From Gemmatimonas phototrophica (GTDB taxonomy: Bacteria; Gemmatimonadota; Gemmatimonadetes; Gemmatimonadales; Gemmatimonadaceae): a stretch of 64,000 nucleotides of DNA. Each line of letters begins with the position of its first letter. Position 1 is the stretch's first letter. Under the pieces are notes generated by a model. That model was not told the DNA's origin and ran no database searches. It saw only the letters and a program-made list of their open reading frames with translations. Shown here piece after piece: positions 25,250-34,255 of this stretch. The stretch covers positions 4,092,001 through 4,156,000 of the forward strand of contig NZ_CP011454.1 of the NCBI RefSeq assembly GCF_000695095.2. The letters run 5' to 3'. A program made the translations under genes and the position numbers.

Positions 25250-27862
25250 ATGCGCTTTCGCTCCACGCCGCTGGTGCTGGCCGGTTTGGCTTTTGCCGCC
25301 TGCAAGCCCGCCAAGCAGTTCGTGTCGGCGCCCGCTCCCACGCCTGCGCCTTCCGGCGCAAACACCCGGCCCGCCCCGCGCGCGCCCGTGCCTGGACAGC
25401 CCACCCCCACGCCGGGCCAACCCGGCAATGGCCAGCCGCCCGCCGGCCTGCCCAACATTCCGGGCCTCGCCGGCGCCCTTGGCGCCCAGGGCGAGCCCAA
25501 TCCGCGCCCGTACGCGCAGGTCATCACGCCGCGCGCCAAGAGCAAGAAGGGCGTGTTTGACGTGCACCAGGTGGGTTCGCGCCTCTATTTCGAAATCCCC
25601 GCTTCGCAGGTGGGCAAGGATTTCGTGATCACCAGCGTGCTCGCGGGCACCCCCGCCGGCATTGGCCTGAACGGCACGTTGGGCACCGATCGGCTCATCC
25701 GGTTTGAACGTCGCGAGAATCGCATTCTCGTGCGCGATGTGCGCTACAACAATGTGGCCACGGACAGCCTGCAGCAGACCCGGCGCGCCATGTCGCTGAT
25801 CGAGTTCTACCCGATCATTGCCTCGCTCAACGTCGAAACGTACGGCAAAGACAGCGCCGCCGTCGTCGAGGTGACGCGCATGTTCACCGGCGGCGTGCAG
25901 GAGTTCATTGCCAACGGCCGTCGTGCCACCGTGGACGCGTCGCGCTCGTACATCGACAAGTTTGCCGCGTTCTCGCGCAACGTGAACGTGACCGCCATTC
26001 AGACGTTCACGCCCATTGGTGGCGCAGGTGGCATTCCGGGACTTCCCATTCCGGGCTTTGGCGGCGCCGCACAGGCCACCACCGAAGCGTACACCTTCTC
26101 CATTGTCCGGTTGCCGGACGAGCCCATGATGCCGCGGCTCATGGACGCGCGCGTGGGCTACTTCGGTGAAAACAAAACCGATTTCGGCTCCAACGAGCAG
26201 CGCGTGCTGCCGCGCCGCTACATCGCGCGCTGGCGCCTTGAGTGCTCCGACCAGAAGGTCGGCAATCTCTGCGCCCCCAAGAAGCCCATCACGTACTACG
26301 TGGACCCGGCCACGCCCAAGTGGCTCGTGCCCTTCGTGAAGGCGGGCATTGAGGAGTGGCAGCCGGCGTTTGAGCAGGCCGGCTTTGCCAAGGGCATCGT
26401 ATCGGCCGACGCGCCCAATGATCCCGATTTCTCGGGTGAAGATGCCAGTGTGGCCATGGTGCGCTGGTTGCCGTCGCCGGTGGCCAACGCCGTGGGCCCC
26501 AGCACCACCGATCCGCGCACCGGCGAAATCATCGACGCCGACGTGCAGATGTACCACAACATCATGGACCTCCAGCGCAACTGGTACTTCACGCAGGTGG
26601 GTCATCTGGACCCGCGCGCGCAGAAGTTCCCGTTCCCCGATTCGCTCATGGGGCGCCTGGTGCAGTTCGTCGTGGCGCACGAAGTGGGGCACACCCTCGG
26701 CTTCCCCCACAACTTCAAGGGCAGCTCGATGTATCCGGTCGACTCCATCCGCAGCAAAACGTGGGTGGCGAAGATGGGGCACTCGCCCAGCATCATGGAC
26801 TACGCGCGCTTCAACTACATCGCGCAGCCGGAAGACGGCATCGCCCTCGGCGATCTCGTGCCGAAGGTGGGCCCGTACGACCGCTACGCCGTGATGTGGG
26901 GGTACAAGCCCATCCCGGGTGCCAAGACGTCGGAAGACGAAAAGGCCACGCTCGACAGCTGGGCGCGTATGCAGGACAGTGTGCCCTGGTACCGCTTTGC
27001 CAGCGACGCCGGTGCCGGCGGCGCCGATCCGGGTGAGCAGTCGGAAGCCATTGGCGATGCCGATGCCGTGCGCGCCACCACGCTGGGCTTCAAGAACATC
27101 GCCCGCGTCATGAAGCTCGTGGAAGCCGCGGCGACGAACAACAAGCTCGCCGACTACTCGTTGCTGCGTCAGACCTATGGCGAAGTGATTGGCCAGTGGG
27201 CCACCGAAGCGGCGCACGTCACGAAGATCGTAGGCGGTTCGGACAAGCAGGAAAAGGCCGTGAGCCAGGGCGGTCCCGTCTTTACGCCGGTGCCGCGCGC
27301 CCGTCAGAAGGCGGCCGTGAAGTTCCTGAACGACGAGGTGTTCACCACGCCGTCGTACCTCATCAACGTGCCCACGCTGCGCAAGTTCGAAGCCGACGGC
27401 AACATCAACCGCATCACCGGCGCACAGGCGCGTTCGCTCTCCAGCCTCGTGAACAACACGAAGCTGCAGCGCATGGTGGAAGCGGAAGCCACGGCGTCCA
27501 ACAAGGCCGACGTGTACTCGCTGGGCGAAATGCTCACCGATCTGCGTCGCGGCCTGTGGAAGGAGATCTACGGCGGTCAGCCGGTGAACGCCTATCGTCG
27601 TCGCCTGCAGACCACGTACCTCGAGGCCATGGCGAGCAAGATCAAGCCTGCGCCGCCCAGTGCGCAGGACGCACTGCTGGCCCAGTTCCTGGGGGGTGGC
27701 ATCGTGAACACCCGTGATTTCCGTCCCCTTCTCAAGGACGAAATGCGTGTTCTGGACCGGGAGATCGCCGGCGCCGTGGCCCGCACGAGCGACCGCACCA
27801 CGCGGGCGCACCTGCAGGACGCGCGGGACCAGATCAAGGCCATGCTCGACACCGACAAATAA
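25250..27862 (+). CDS. zinc-dependent metalloprotease lipoprotein, paralogue of the preceding gene
   Basis: An 870-residue lipoprotein with lipobox AFAAC near residue 18, followed by a Pro-rich linker. Architecture and most motifs equal those of the 22138 gene: RYNN/DYRD-type strands, VEVTRMFTGGV, WRLECSD.KVGNLC, YFTQVGHLD.RAQK, and the zinc site HEVGHTLGFPH with His477 as first ligand. The internal Gly-rich linker near residue 255 is shorter, and the second linker differs (FLGGGIVNTRDFRP). The pair looks like a tandem duplication that diverged. It has its own strong terminator, so the two genes are probably separate transcription units. Confidence 0.9.
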   Translation: MRFRSTPLVLAGLAFAACKPAKQFVSAPAPTPAPSGANTRPAPRAPVPGQPTPTPGQPGNGQPPAGLPNIPGLAGALGAQGEPNPRPYAQVITPRAKSKKGVFDVHQVGSRLYFEIPASQVGKDFVITSVLAGTPAGIGLNGTLGTDRLIRFERRENRILVRDVRYNNVATDSLQQTRRAMSLIEFYPIIASLNVETYGKDSAAVVEVTRMFTGGVQEFIANGRRATVDASRSYIDKFAAFSRNVNVTAIQTFTPIGGAGGIPGLPIPGFGGAAQATTEAYTFSIVRLPDEPMMPRLMDARVGYFGENKTDFGSNEQRVLPRRYIARWRLECSDQKVGNLCAPKKPITYYVDPATPKWLVPFVKAGIEEWQPAFEQAGFAKGIVSADAPNDPDFSGEDASVAMVRWLPSPVANAVGPSTTDPRTGEIIDADVQMYHNIMDLQRNWYFTQVGHLDPRAQKFPFPDSLMGRLVQFVVAHEVGHTLGFPHNFKGSSMYPVDSIRSKTWVAKMGHSPSIMDYARFNYIAQPEDGIALGDLVPKVGPYDRYAVMWGYKPIPGAKTSEDEKATLDSWARMQDSVPWYRFASDAGAGGADPGEQSEAIGDADAVRATTLGFKNIARVMKLVEAAATNNKLADYSLLRQTYGEVIGQWATEAAHVTKIVGGSDKQEKAVSQGGPVFTPVPRARQKAAVKFLNDEVFTTPSYLINVPTLRKFEADGNINRITGAQARSLSSLVNNTKLQRMVEAEATASNKADVYSLGEMLTDLRRGLWKEIYGGQPVNAYRRRLQTTYLEAMASKIKPAPPSAQDALLAQFLGGGIVNTRDFRPLLKDEMRVLDREIAGAVARTSDRTTRAHLQDARDQIKAMLDTDK

Positions 27863-27879
27863 GCGATCGGAGATCACAG

Positions 27880-27920
27880 GAAGCGCGGCCGGACGGTGTC
27901 CGGCCGCGCTTCTTGTTTTC
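27880..27920 (+). terminator. intrinsic terminator after the second metalloprotease
   Basis: A perfect 15-bp GC-rich stem (arm GAAGCGCGGCCGGAC) with a 3-base loop GGT is followed by CTTGTTTTC. It begins 18 bases after the stop and directly precedes palindromic element B. Confidence 0.9.
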
Positions 27921-28259
27921 AGAGGTGTGACCTCAGAATCCGACGATGCGATGTCCGAGGTCGGACGATCGAGTGTTGCGATGGATATCGATGTCGGATA
28001 TGCGATAACTACGACGGTGAGAGGTCCGAGTACTTCGTCCGCCTGGAGAGTGCCACTTACCGTTCTCGTTCGACTGCGGGGACGGCCGCTGTTCCAGCGG
28101 CGTCCGTGGGGGGTACGGTCGTGCGGACGTAAGTACTCGCACTGCTCATTGTCGTAGTTGTCTCGACCCTCTCACATACGATATCCATCGCACCTCGGGC
28201 GTCGCAACGCTCGCACCTCAAGATCCCGCCTCGGCCGCCGGCGATCTCAGATCCCGCCC
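27921..28259. repeat. large palindromic intergenic element, copy B
   Basis: The inner palindrome spans 27980-28189 with GATGGATATCG at the left and its complement at the right. Both arms contain AACTACGAC and GAGTACTT, variants not seen in the other copies. The centre holds a small stem CCGCTG-TTC-CAGCGG (28086-28100) followed by a GTGGGGGGTAC form of the core on the plus strand. Outer arms with GATCTCAGATC-type sequence reach about 28259. It fills the gap between metalloprotease 2 and the rhodanese gene. Confidence 0.87.
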
Positions 28260-28276
28260 CTTGCCGGCGATACGAA

Positions 28277-28316
28277 CTCAGCTTATACTTATGTAAGCAT
28301 ATCTTAAACTGAGGAG
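28277..28316 (+). promoter_or_regulatory. AT-rich promoter with inverted repeats and strong RBS before the rhodanese gene
   Basis: CTCAG (28277-28281) and CTGAG (28309-28313) enclose an unusually AT-rich stretch for this genome, including CTTATGTAAG and CATATCTTAA. GAGGAG four bases before the ATG is a good ribosome site. It resembles the region before the pirin gene. Confidence 0.5.
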
Positions 28317-28319
28317 TTC

Positions 28320-28601
28320 ATGCCTACGTTTCGCAGCAAGCCGGTCGATGCCGTTATTGACGTCCGCTCCAAAGTCGAGTTTTGGCTCGGCCATCTCCCG
28401 GGCGCGCAGTGCATTCCCGTGGACACGCTCCCCGCCGGGCTTGAGGGCGTGGCCGGCGTCTCGAAGCAATCCCGGATCCTCGTCTACTGCGCCAGCGGGG
28501 CCCGTTCGGCCATGGCGAAGCAGATGCTGACGGCCGCGGGCTACACCAACGTGACCGACGGGGGAGGCATAGCCAGCGCCCGCCCGGACTTCGCCGAGTA
28601 G
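28320..28601 (+). CDS. rhodanese-like domain protein
   Basis: A 93-residue single-domain rhodanese. VIDVRSKVEFWLGHLPGAQCIPV is the conserved opening, and YCASGARSA holds the catalytic Cys57 in the CxxGxR loop that carries persulfide sulfur. A C-terminal helix and the GGG turn complete the short GlpE/PspE-like fold. It has no signal peptide, so cytoplasmic sulfurtransferase activity is likely. It is an orphan gene: palindrome B lies before it and palindrome C begins at its stop codon. A strong Shine-Dalgarno and an AT-rich promoter suggest independent, possibly regulated expression. Confidence 0.87.
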   Translation: MPTFRSKPVDAVIDVRSKVEFWLGHLPGAQCIPVDTLPAGLEGVAGVSKQSRILVYCASGARSAMAKQMLTAAGYTNVTDGGGIASARPDFAE

Positions 28602-28898
28602 GTGAGAGCTCGGATCTGAGTTCGCCGATCTGAGATCTGGAGGTGAGAGATTGCGAGTCGCGAAGGTGCGATGGATATCGATGTCGGAGGACCGACAACC
28701 ACGACGATGAGAGGTCCGAGTAGTGGCCTCCGCACGAAGCGCCCCCGCTGGTGTGGGGCACTTCCGTGCGGACGCCAGCACTCGGACCTCTCATCGTCGT
28801 AGTCATCTCGACCCTCTCACCCTCGATATCCATCACATCTCGGGCCTCACAACGCTCGCACCTCCCAATCCCGCCTCGGCAATCTCAGATCTCAGAAC
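28602..28898. repeat. large palindromic intergenic element, copy C
   Basis: The inner palindrome runs 28670-28834. Arms share GATGGATATCGA, CGACGATGAGAGGTCCGAGT and TCCGCACG blocks. Outer arms are especially clear here: GATCTGAGATCTGGAGGTGAGAG on the left is mirrored by CACCTCCCAAT and AATCTCAGATCTCAG on the right. The core GTGGGGCAC is at 28753-28761, plus strand. It lacks the small CCGCTG stem of B, D and E. It fills the whole space between the rhodanese stop and the convergent DUF2490 gene stop. Confidence 0.87.
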
Positions 28899-29678
28899 TC
28901 ACCGCGCCATGCCCGTGTAGTGCAGCGAGATCCAGAGGGTGTGATTGATCTCGTTCGCCCGCCGCGGCGCGAACGCGTTGTACAGGTTCATGTAGCCCAC
29001 TTCCGTGCGTGTGGTCGCTGAGAGCGGAATGCCCACGCCCGCCGCCGCGCGATTCTGGCCAATGGTGAACGCCTGCGTGGGTCCCCCCAGCGGCATCAGG
29101 AGTTCGTCCCAGACCCACCCAATCACCGGACGACCGTTCACCTTGGCTGAGCCCAGATTGGCCTGCGCCCGCGGCATGTAGCGCAGGCGGTTCTGATAGG
29201 TGGTGGGGCCGGCCTCTCGCTCGTCATCGCCGGCCACCGAGAGCAACGGGTAGATCCACCGCTGCTCCAGTCGGTACCGGTGGCTCACCGTAAAGGCGCC
29301 GGCCTTGTGCGATAGCAGGAGCTGCTGCCAGGTGCGGTGCTCGCGCGTGGGATTGGCAATGGGCAGACTTCCGTAGGGCTGCGTGGCAATCCAGCCGTAC
29401 CCGGCCGCCACGCGTACCCCTGGCGCCACCGTGAGCTGCACCCCTGGCCGCACCAGCAGCTGCTGCGGCTCCTCCCCCAGGGCGAGACGTCGCCACGACC
29501 CATCAAACCACAGGGCGGTGCGCTTGGTGATGGGCTGGTCCACAAACGTGCCCGCCCACAGGGCATCCTGATGACGGGTGATCCACGGCTGCGCCGGGAG
29601 CACGACGGGGACCGCTGCCATGAGGCACCCGGCGGCACCGCGACGCGCCGCGCGGCGGAGAAAGGCAGTGACGTGCAT
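28899..29678 (-). CDS. DUF2490 domain outer-membrane-barrel-like protein
   Basis: A 259-residue exported protein. A signal peptide ends near LPAQP; then HQDALWAGTFVDQPITKRTALWFDGSWRR starts a series of amphipathic strands with alternating hydrophobic and aromatic residues (LLLSHKAGAFTVSHRYRLEQRWI, TTYQNRLRYMPRAQANL, RTEVGYMNLYNAF). The last strand ends in an aromatic-rich stretch, ISLHYTG. This is the pattern of DUF2490 proteins, thought to form a small outer-membrane barrel of unknown function. The ATG beginning MHVTAFLRR is chosen because it directly precedes the signal peptide. The stop codon sits at the edge of palindrome C. Confidence 0.75.
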   Translation of the reverse strand: MHVTAFLRRAARRGAAGCLMAAVPVVLPAQPWITRHQDALWAGTFVDQPITKRTALWFDGSWRRLALGEEPQQLLVRPGVQLTVAPGVRVAAGYGWIATQPYGSLPIANPTREHRTWQQLLLSHKAGAFTVSHRYRLEQRWIYPLLSVAGDDEREAGPTTYQNRLRYMPRAQANLGSAKVNGRPVIGWVWDELLMPLGGPTQAFTIGQNRAAAGVGIPLSATTRTEVGYMNLYNAFAPRRANEINHTLWISLHYTGMAR

Positions 29679-29834
29679 ACCGGAAAGTATAGACGGTGTG
29701 ACGGACGGGGCTGAAGGGCGCACAACAAACGTCACGAGGCGGGGGCGATCAAGCGGAACCCGTGAGGAGCACGTACTATCGGAAGAACCGGGCGATCCGT
29801 TTCGCCCACCGTTGGCGTCTCCCGCACTCCGTCC

Positions 29835-32800
29835 ATGTGGATTGTCACGCTCGCCCTGCGGCGGCCGTACACGTTTATTGTTGGCGCTTTGCTGGTGGTG
29901 CTCTTCGGGGTGCTCTCGGCGCTGCGCATGCCCACCGACATTCTCCCGGAACTCAACATTCCGGTGGTCTCGGTCATTTGGTCATACAACGGGCTCCCCC
30001 CGGAGGAAATGGAGCGCCGCTTCGGGACGCCCTTCGAGCGCTCGCTGACCACGACCATTACCGGTATCGAACACATCGAGTCACAGTCGATGGCCGGCAT
30101 CTCGGTGGCCAAGGTGTACTTCCAACCCGATGCATCCGTCGAGTCGGCCGTTTCCCAGATTGCGGCGCAGTCGCAGACCATTCTGCGCATCATGCCGCCG
30201 GGCGCCTCGGCCCCCCTCATCATTCGCTACAACGCCGCCAATGTGCCGGTGTTGCAGCTCGCCCTCGGCGGGGACTCGCTCTCCGAACAGCAGCTCAATG
30301 ACCTGGGCACCAACGGCATTCGCACCCGGCTGGCCACGGTGCGCGGGGCGAGCGTCCCGCAGCCGTACGGCGGACGCTCGCGACTCATCAACGTCGATCT
30401 CGATCCGGCGCAGCTGCAGGCCCGCGGTCTCTCCCCCACTGACGTCAGCGACGCCATCAGTGCGCAGAACCTCGTGCTGCCCGGCGGCACCACCAAGATT
30501 GGTGAGCGGGAATACGCAGTTCGCTTGAATGGCAGCCCCACGGTCGTGGAGGCGCTGAACGACCTCCCCATTCGTGTCGTGAACGGTGCCCTTGTTCGTG
30601 TGCGTGATGTGGCGCAGGTGCGCGACGGCTATGCCGTGCAAACCAACATCGTGCACCGCGACGGCGTGCGCGGCGCGCTCGTCACCGTACTCAAGTCGGG
30701 CGGCGCCTCCACCATTGACGTGGTCAACCGCGTACGCGAAGCACTTCCCGGCATTCTGGCGGCCCTGCCATCGGCCCTCAAGGTGGATGTACTGGCCGAC
30801 CAGTCGCTGTTCGTCAAGGCCGCGCTTGAAGGCGTCGTCATTGAAGCGCTCATTGCCGCCTGTCTCACCGCGGCCATGATTCTGCTCTTTCTCGGCAGCT
30901 GGCGCTCCACGCTCATTGTCGCGCTGTCCATTCCGCTCTCCATTCTGGTGTCGGTGACGGTGCTCGCCGCCTTGGGCCAGACACTCAATGTCATGACCCT
31001 TGGCGGTCTTGCCCTCGCGGTGGGTGTATTGGTGGATGATGCCACGGTGGGCATTGAGAACATTCACCGCGTACAGGAACACGAGCCGGACATCGAGCAG
31101 GCCATTCTGCTGGGCGCCGGACAGATTGCCGTGCCCACGCTGGTCTCCACGCTGGCTATCTGCATTGTGTTCGTTCCCATCTTTTTTCTCAGTGGTGCGG
31201 CCGGCGCGCTCTTTCGTCCGCTGGCCATGGCGGTGGTGTTTGCCATGATGGCGTCGTACGTCATCTCGCGCACCCTGGTTCCCACGCTGGTGAAGTTCGC
31301 CATGCAGCGCGAACGGGCGCTGGAAGCGAAGCGCGCGGGGCTGCCACACGCACCGGGGCCCTTTGCGCAGATCCACTATCGCTTTGAGCATTTCTTTGAG
31401 CGCATGCGCGTGCGCTACCGTCTGGCTCTGGCGTCCACGCTGGGCAAACCAGCCTCGCTCGTCGTCATGGCACTGGTCGTGCTCGTGTCCGGTGCCGCCC
31501 TGGCGCCATGGCTGGGACGCGACTTCTTCCCGCAGGTCGACGCCGGACAGATCCGCCTGCACCTGCGCGCGCCGGTCGGAACGCGCATTGAAGAAACCGC
31601 ACGGTTGGTCGCGGCGGTGGAGGCGCGCATCCGTACCATCATTCCGCCCGAAGATCTGGGTACCATTCTCGACAACGTGGGCATTGCCTCCACCAGCCTC
31701 ACGAATCTCGCCTTCAGTGACAACCCCACCACGGGGGTCACCGACGCCGATCTGCTGCTGGTGCTCACCGACGAGCGACGCGGGAACACCGCCCACTACG
31801 CGAGCGAAATTCGTCGCGTCTTGCGTGATGAATTTCCGCAGATGCTGGTATTCTTCCAGTCGGCCGACATCATTGGACAGATTCTCAATGCCGGTCTTCC
31901 CGCTCCGGTGGATGTGCAGGTCACCGGGAGCAACCGGGCCGAGAACATTGTGGTGGCGCGGGCACTCGAACAGCGACTGCGCCAGATCCCCGGCGCGGTG
32001 GATGTGTATCTGCAGCAGCGACTCGAAGCGCCGCAGCTCAATGTGAACGTGGACCGTGTGCGCGCGAGTTCGCTGTCATTGACGCAGCGCGAAGTGGCCA
32101 ATGACCTGCTGGTATCGCTCGCGTCCAGCGGACAGGCGCAGCCCAACGTCTGGCTCAACCCGCAGAACGGCGTGCAATACACCGTCAGCGTGCAGACACC
32201 GCAGTACCGCATGTCGTCGCTCGAGGCGCTCAGTCTCACGCCGATTGCCGGCGCGGGCGGCGGCGCAGCGCAGTACCTCGGGAACCTCGCCGCCATCACG
32301 CGTAGCAGCGGGATGGCGGTGGTCAGTCACTACGATGTGGCGCCGGTGTTCGATGTCTTTGCCAATGTCCAGCATCGCGACCTCGGCGCGGTCGCCAAGG
32401 ACATCGACATGGTGCTCGACTCGGTGCGCCCCTCGCTTCCCAAGGGCACCACCCTCGTGATGCGCGGCCAGGTGGCCAGCATGCGTGAGTCGTACCAAGG
32501 GTTGGTGACCGGGCTGTTCTTCGCGGTAGTACTCGTTTATCTCATCATGGTCATCAATTTTCAGTCGTGGCTCGATCCGCTCATCATCAGCAGCGCCTTG
32601 CCGATGGCGCTGGCCGGAGTTGTCTGGGCGCTCTTTGCCGCCGGCAACACCATCAGTGTGCCGGCCTTCATGGGCGCCATCATGAGTGTGGGTGTGGCCA
32701 CCGCCAACGGCATTCTGGTGGTGGCGTTCGCCAATGAGCGTATGGACGATGGGCTCAGCGCACTCGATGCCGCGCTGGATGCGGCGGCGACGCGGTTGCG

Positions 32801-33017
32801 CCCCGTCATCATGACCGCCGCCGCCATGATTGTCGGCATGATTCCCATGGCACTGGGAGTGGGAGAAGGCGGAGAGCAGAATGCGCCGCTGGGGCGCGCC
32901 GTAATTGGCGGTCTCACCTTTGCCACCTTCGCCACGCTCACCGTGTTGCCGTATGTGTATAGCCGGCTGCGCGCGGGTCGCGCACGCACCGCTCATTTGC
33001 CCGGACTGGCTTCGTGA
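29835..33017 (+). CDS. efflux RND transporter permease subunit
   Basis: A 1060-residue inner-membrane, proton-driven RND pump. It starts MWIVTLALRRPYTFIVGALL, and porter domain 1 begins PTDILPELNIPVVSV. The helix 4 motif LAVGVLVDDATVGIENI contains the proton-relay Asp pair. A second set of helices ends TAAAMIVGMIPMALGVGEGGEQNAPLGRAVIGG. It belongs to the HAE-1/AcrB-like branch, although the sequence is atypical enough that the substrate could be drugs, lipids or metabolites. The membrane-fusion gene overlaps its stop, and no TolC-type outer membrane gene is in the window. Confidence 0.93.
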   Translation: MWIVTLALRRPYTFIVGALLVVLFGVLSALRMPTDILPELNIPVVSVIWSYNGLPPEEMERRFGTPFERSLTTTITGIEHIESQSMAGISVAKVYFQPDASVESAVSQIAAQSQTILRIMPPGASAPLIIRYNAANVPVLQLALGGDSLSEQQLNDLGTNGIRTRLATVRGASVPQPYGGRSRLINVDLDPAQLQARGLSPTDVSDAISAQNLVLPGGTTKIGEREYAVRLNGSPTVVEALNDLPIRVVNGALVRVRDVAQVRDGYAVQTNIVHRDGVRGALVTVLKSGGASTIDVVNRVREALPGILAALPSALKVDVLADQSLFVKAALEGVVIEALIAACLTAAMILLFLGSWRSTLIVALSIPLSILVSVTVLAALGQTLNVMTLGGLALAVGVLVDDATVGIENIHRVQEHEPDIEQAILLGAGQIAVPTLVSTLAICIVFVPIFFLSGAAGALFRPLAMAVVFAMMASYVISRTLVPTLVKFAMQRERALEAKRAGLPHAPGPFAQIHYRFEHFFERMRVRYRLALASTLGKPASLVVMALVVLVSGAALAPWLGRDFFPQVDAGQIRLHLRAPVGTRIEETARLVAAVEARIRTIIPPEDLGTILDNVGIASTSLTNLAFSDNPTTGVTDADLLLVLTDERRGNTAHYASEIRRVLRDEFPQMLVFFQSADIIGQILNAGLPAPVDVQVTGSNRAENIVVARALEQRLRQIPGAVDVYLQQRLEAPQLNVNVDRVRASSLSLTQREVANDLLVSLASSGQAQPNVWLNPQNGVQYTVSVQTPQYRMSSLEALSLTPIAGAGGGAAQYLGNLAAITRSSGMAVVSHYDVAPVFDVFANVQHRDLGAVAKDIDMVLDSVRPSLPKGTTLVMRGQVASMRESYQGLVTGLFFAVVLVYLIMVINFQSWLDPLIISSALPMALAGVVWALFAAGNTISVPAFMGAIMSVGVATANGILVVAFANERMDDGLSALDAALDAAATRLRPVIMTAAAMIVGMIPMALGVGEGGEQNAPLGRAVIGGLTFATFATLTVLPYVYSRLRAGRARTAHLPGLAS

Positions 33018-34243
33018 TGCCCCATTCAGTGATGCCCCACTCGCTCCGTCGTCGCCACGTTCGCCGTGGCCGCATGGCCCCCATTGCGCTGGTGCTCGTT
33101 TTCGGTGCCTTGCTGGCCGCTGGCGCAGTGCCACGACTGGCCCAATCGCGAGCCCGCGAAACCGAGCGCACCGAAGTGAACGCCACGCCCACGGTGTACA
33201 CCGAGAAAGTGCGCCGCGATACCACTGGCACCCCCTTTGAGTTGCCCGGCACCGTAACGGGGCTGCACGAAACGTCCATCTTTGCGCGCGCCAACGGCTT
33301 TGTGCAGTCGCTGCGCGTGGATATCGGGTCGGTGGTGCGACGGGGCGATACGCTGGTGGTGCTGGATATGCCGGAAATTCGCGAACAATCGCTGCAAGCC
33401 GCCGCGGTCCTGGAACAGGTGGAGGCCAGTGCCGCCCTCAGCCGCGCCACGCTGACCCGCTGGAAGCAGCTGGCAGCACAGGGGGTGGTCACTCCGCAGG
33501 AACTGGACGAACGACAGGCGCAGGCGTCGGTCGCCGACGCCAATGTGCGGGCGGCGCGGGCCAACGTCGCCAACCTGCGGGAAGTCCTGCGGTTTGGGGC
33601 GCTCACCGCCCCGTTCACTGGGCTGGTCACCGCCCGCTCCATCGATCTGGGCTCGCTGGTGGTGGCTGGAGCCGCTGCCGGCGCCCGCCCGCTGCTCACG
33701 CTGGTGCAAACCGATACGCTGCGCGTCATGCTGCAGGTGCCGCAAAGTGCTGCGCCGCGCGTACGGGTGGGGCTCACGGCACAGGTCATGGCCCGCGAAG
33801 TGGGAGACTCCGCATTCCTCGGGACCGTGGTGCGCACCGCCGGTGCCATTGAACCCGGTACGCGTACGCTGCTCACCGAAGTGCACATCCCCAATCGCGA
33901 TCGTCGCCTGCTCCCCGGCATGTTTGCGCAGGTGGCACTCAGCATTCCGAGCAGCGGCGCCTCGCTGCGTATTCCGGCCATTGCGCTCATCGTGCGCGCC
34001 GAAGGCACACTGGTCGCGCGGGTGGAAGGGGACAGCGTGCAGCTGGTGCCCATTACACTGGGACGCGACTTCGGCACCACCATCGAAGTCCTCGATGGTG
34101 TCCAGGCCGGTGACAACCTCATTGTCAATCCGGCCGAATCACTGGCCAGTGGCATGCGCGTACGTCCCGTAGCGCGCGGGACGACCAAGACGGCCGAGCA
34201 GCCAGCGGCGAAGTCGTCGGGGAAGCCTGCCGACAAGCCGTAG
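33017..34243 (+). CDS. efflux RND periplasmic adaptor (membrane fusion protein)
   Basis: About 408 residues. An N-terminal hydrophobic anchor (LVLVFGALLAAGAV) is followed by a lipoyl half (GTVTGLHETSIFARANGFVQSLRVDIGSVVRRGDTLVVLD), a helical hairpin (about residues 115-190) and the second lipoyl half (APFTGLVTARSIDLGSLV). The barrel and membrane-proximal domains follow, and the C-terminal tail is Lys/Ala/Pro-rich. It links the RND pump to an outer-membrane channel. Start is ambiguous: the ATG at 33017 overlaps the pump stop by one base, a GTG lies at 33014, and a duplicated 15-bp unit gives another ATG at 33032. The order (permease before adaptor) is the reverse of the common arrangement. Confidence 0.88.
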   Translation: MPHSVMPHSLRRRHVRRGRMAPIALVLVFGALLAAGAVPRLAQSRARETERTEVNATPTVYTEKVRRDTTGTPFELPGTVTGLHETSIFARANGFVQSLRVDIGSVVRRGDTLVVLDMPEIREQSLQAAAVLEQVEASAALSRATLTRWKQLAAQGVVTPQELDERQAQASVADANVRAARANVANLREVLRFGALTAPFTGLVTARSIDLGSLVVAGAAAGARPLLTLVQTDTLRVMLQVPQSAAPRVRVGLTAQVMAREVGDSAFLGTVVRTAGAIEPGTRTLLTEVHIPNRDRRLLPGMFAQVALSIPSSGASLRIPAIALIVRAEGTLVARVEGDSVQLVPITLGRDFGTTIEVLDGVQAGDNLIVNPAESLASGMRVRPVARGTTKTAEQPAAKSSGKPADKP

Positions 34244-34255
34244 CGTGCTTTTCTG

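Noticed and set aside
25241-27877. Long open frame on the minus strand opposite the second metalloprotease
   Set aside because: It is antisense to a clearly coding gene with conserved motifs, and its translation is a His/Arg/Gly-rich shadow with no family features.
24780-28900. CRISPR array or tRNA cluster as explanation for the repeated intergenic sequence
   Set aside because: The repeats are few, long, inverted rather than direct, and lack regular spacing; no cas gene or tRNA fold is present.
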